From Bacillota bacterium (lineage in GTDB: Bacteria; Bacillota; Clostridia; Peptostreptococcales; Anaerovoracaceae), in the NCBI GenBank assembly GCA_030535715.1, contig JAUNRL010000056.1:1-7017 (forward strand): DNA of 7,017 bases, written 5' to 3'. Below are positions 6,455 to 7,017 of this stretch, one piece after another. Below the pieces are notes generated by a model. That model had not been told where the DNA came from. It searched no databases and saw only the letters and a program-made list of their open reading frames with translations. The position numbers were made by a program, and so were the translations under genes. The number at the start of each line of letters is the position of its first letter. Within the stretch, counting starts at the first letter, position 1.

Positions 6455-6878
6455 GGTCCGCCCGACAAGTGATTATGAGGAACTGGTTCCCTTTTTCATG
6501 GCCAATGAGCTGGAGTTTTCCAAGGAAGATCCGACACCAACGGATCTGATCCGGTGCTGGAGGGCGACGGACGGCGATCGGCTGATCGGTGGATTCGTTC
6601 TGGCGAAGCGGGACGGAGAGTATATCTGCGACGGCATTGCCGTCGATCCGGACTACCGGAATGAGGAACTTGGCCGCGCCATGCTGAAACTGGGTATGGA
6701 GGAGGCGGCGCGGAGAGGGGCATCGAGAATGTACCTTGTTGCCCGGGCTCCGGGATTCTTTCGAAAAGAAGGATTTAAGGAAGTGGCGAGAGAGGACGCG
6801 CCCGACTTCTTTGAATGCCTGACCTGCGATCAGTATGGAGTCACCTGCTTTCCGGAGGTGATGAAGAGAGACCTCTGA
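6447..6878 (+). CDS. GNAT family N-acetyltransferase
   Basis: A small cytosolic acetyltransferase of 143 residues. The start MIEVRPTSDYEELVPFF is the usual GNAT beta1-alpha1 opening. Residues 46-68 (LIGGFVL, then YICDGIAVDP) give beta strands 2-4. The acetyl-CoA loop and following helix are at 69-90 (DYRNEELGRAMLKLGMEEA). RMYLVAR (94-100) and FFRKEGFKEV (104-113) are the strand and 'FY...GF'-type element near the C-terminus. The loop reads R-N-E-E-L-G-R-A, so the first glycine of the common Q/R-x-x-G-x-G/A motif is Glu. The C-terminus carries C124, C127 and C134 in a C-x2-C-x6-C arrangement followed by a proline, which I recall from some GNAT proteins; a metal- or redox-related role would be speculation. 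The substrate is unknown. The gene overlaps the kinase by 8 nt and is the last of the overlapping cluster. Confidence 0.88.
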   Translation: MIEVRPTSDYEELVPFFMANELEFSKEDPTPTDLIRCWRATDGDRLIGGFVLAKRDGEYICDGIAVDPDYRNEELGRAMLKLGMEEAARRGASRMYLVARAPGFFRKEGFKEVAREDAPDFFECLTCDQYGVTCFPEVMKRDL

Positions 6879-6925
6879 TTGCACAGCAGTTATATATTGG
6901 TTTATGGGAATGTGAGGAAACAAAT
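6879..6925 (+). promoter_or_regulatory. AT-rich spacer with ribosome binding site; possible weak promoter
   Basis: This 47-nt gap is clearly richer in A+T than the rest of the window, with TATATATT at 6891-6898 that could serve as a -10 element. No good -35 match sits at the right distance: TTGCAC at 6879-6884 is only 6-8 nt away. There is no GC-rich hairpin with a T-run, so no terminator for the operon is visible. GAGGA at 6914-6918, 7 nt before ATG 6926, is a good ribosome binding site. The promoter reading is tentative; read-through from the GNAT gene is equally possible. Confidence 0.3.
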
Positions 6926-7017
6926 ATGGTGATGAAAAAAACAGTGGCCATCGTGCTGGCTGCGGCGGTGTTTCTTTCTTTCGGCTTCCTGCCGGGAGGA
7001 GAGTCTTCGGCAGCGGG
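6926..7017 (+). CDS. Start of a secreted protein (signal peptide only; 3' end outside window)
   Basis: The ATG at 6926 begins MVMKKTVAIVLAAAVFLSFG, followed by a short Pro/Gly stretch and ESSAA, where the window ends after 30 codons. A basic start, a hydrophobic core of about 15 residues and small residues near 28-30 are the three parts of a Sec signal peptide. There is no lipobox cysteine within the visible part. A GAGGA ribosome binding site 7 nt upstream favours ATG 6926 over ATG 6932, which lies 13 nt away from it. The mature protein is not in the window, so its function is unknown. Like the gene at the left end it encodes an exported product. Confidence 0.7.
   Translation, partial: MVMKKTVAIVLAAAVFLSFGFLPGGESSAA

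Noticed and set aside
6390..6923. Minus-strand open frame of 177 codons opposite the GNAT gene
   Set aside because: No domain recognised and it covers a well-supported plus-strand GNAT gene.

Overview
The window (about 7 kb, visually 55-58% G+C) looks like chromosomal DNA of a moderately high-GC Firmicutes, probably a gut- or rumen-type member of the Clostridia. Four things suggest this: adjacent valS and folC, a familiar Firmicutes arrangement; purine-rich AGGAGG-like ribosome binding sites ahead of nearly every gene; a lipid kinase of the clostridial YegS/BmrU type; and a secreted protein combining InlB-type repeats with bacterial SH3 domains. This placement is inference from gene content and style. 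No rRNA or other taxonomic marker is present.

Layout, all on the + strand: (1) positions 3-1487, the 3' part of a gene for a secreted or surface protein. It has one clear InlB B-repeat (Flg_new type), probably a degenerate one before it, a Thr/Pro/Ala-rich linker, and four bacterial SH3 domains up to the C-terminus. (2) A 66-nt spacer with a small imperfect hairpin and a 9-bp direct repeat. (3) valS (1554-4229), complete valyl-tRNA synthetase. (4) folC (4219-5556), folylpolyglutamate/dihydrofolate synthase, with a TTG start inside the end of valS. (5) A diacylglycerol-kinase-family lipid kinase (5537-6454) overlapping folC. (6) A small GNAT acetyltransferase (6447-6878) overlapping the kinase. 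(7) A 47-nt AT-richer spacer. (8) The first 30 codons of another secreted protein (from 6926), cut by the window end.

The four middle genes overlap by 11, 20 and 8 nt, so they are almost certainly one translationally coupled operon. Their products serve separate housekeeping needs: charging tRNA-Val, retaining folate and making folate cofactors, phosphorylating a membrane lipid such as diacylglycerol, and acetylating an unknown substrate. No shared pathway is evident; the grouping is probably growth-linked co-expression. The flanking genes encode exported proteins and may be separate units, although no convincing terminator is visible on either side.

I see no tRNA, rRNA, CRISPR array, insertion sequence, phage gene or defence system. 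The most unusual points are the modular architecture of the first protein, the lack of room for a T-box leader before valS, the non-standard acetyl-CoA loop and C-terminal cysteines of the GNAT protein, and a high hand count of GATC sites. None of these amounts to a demonstrably new system.
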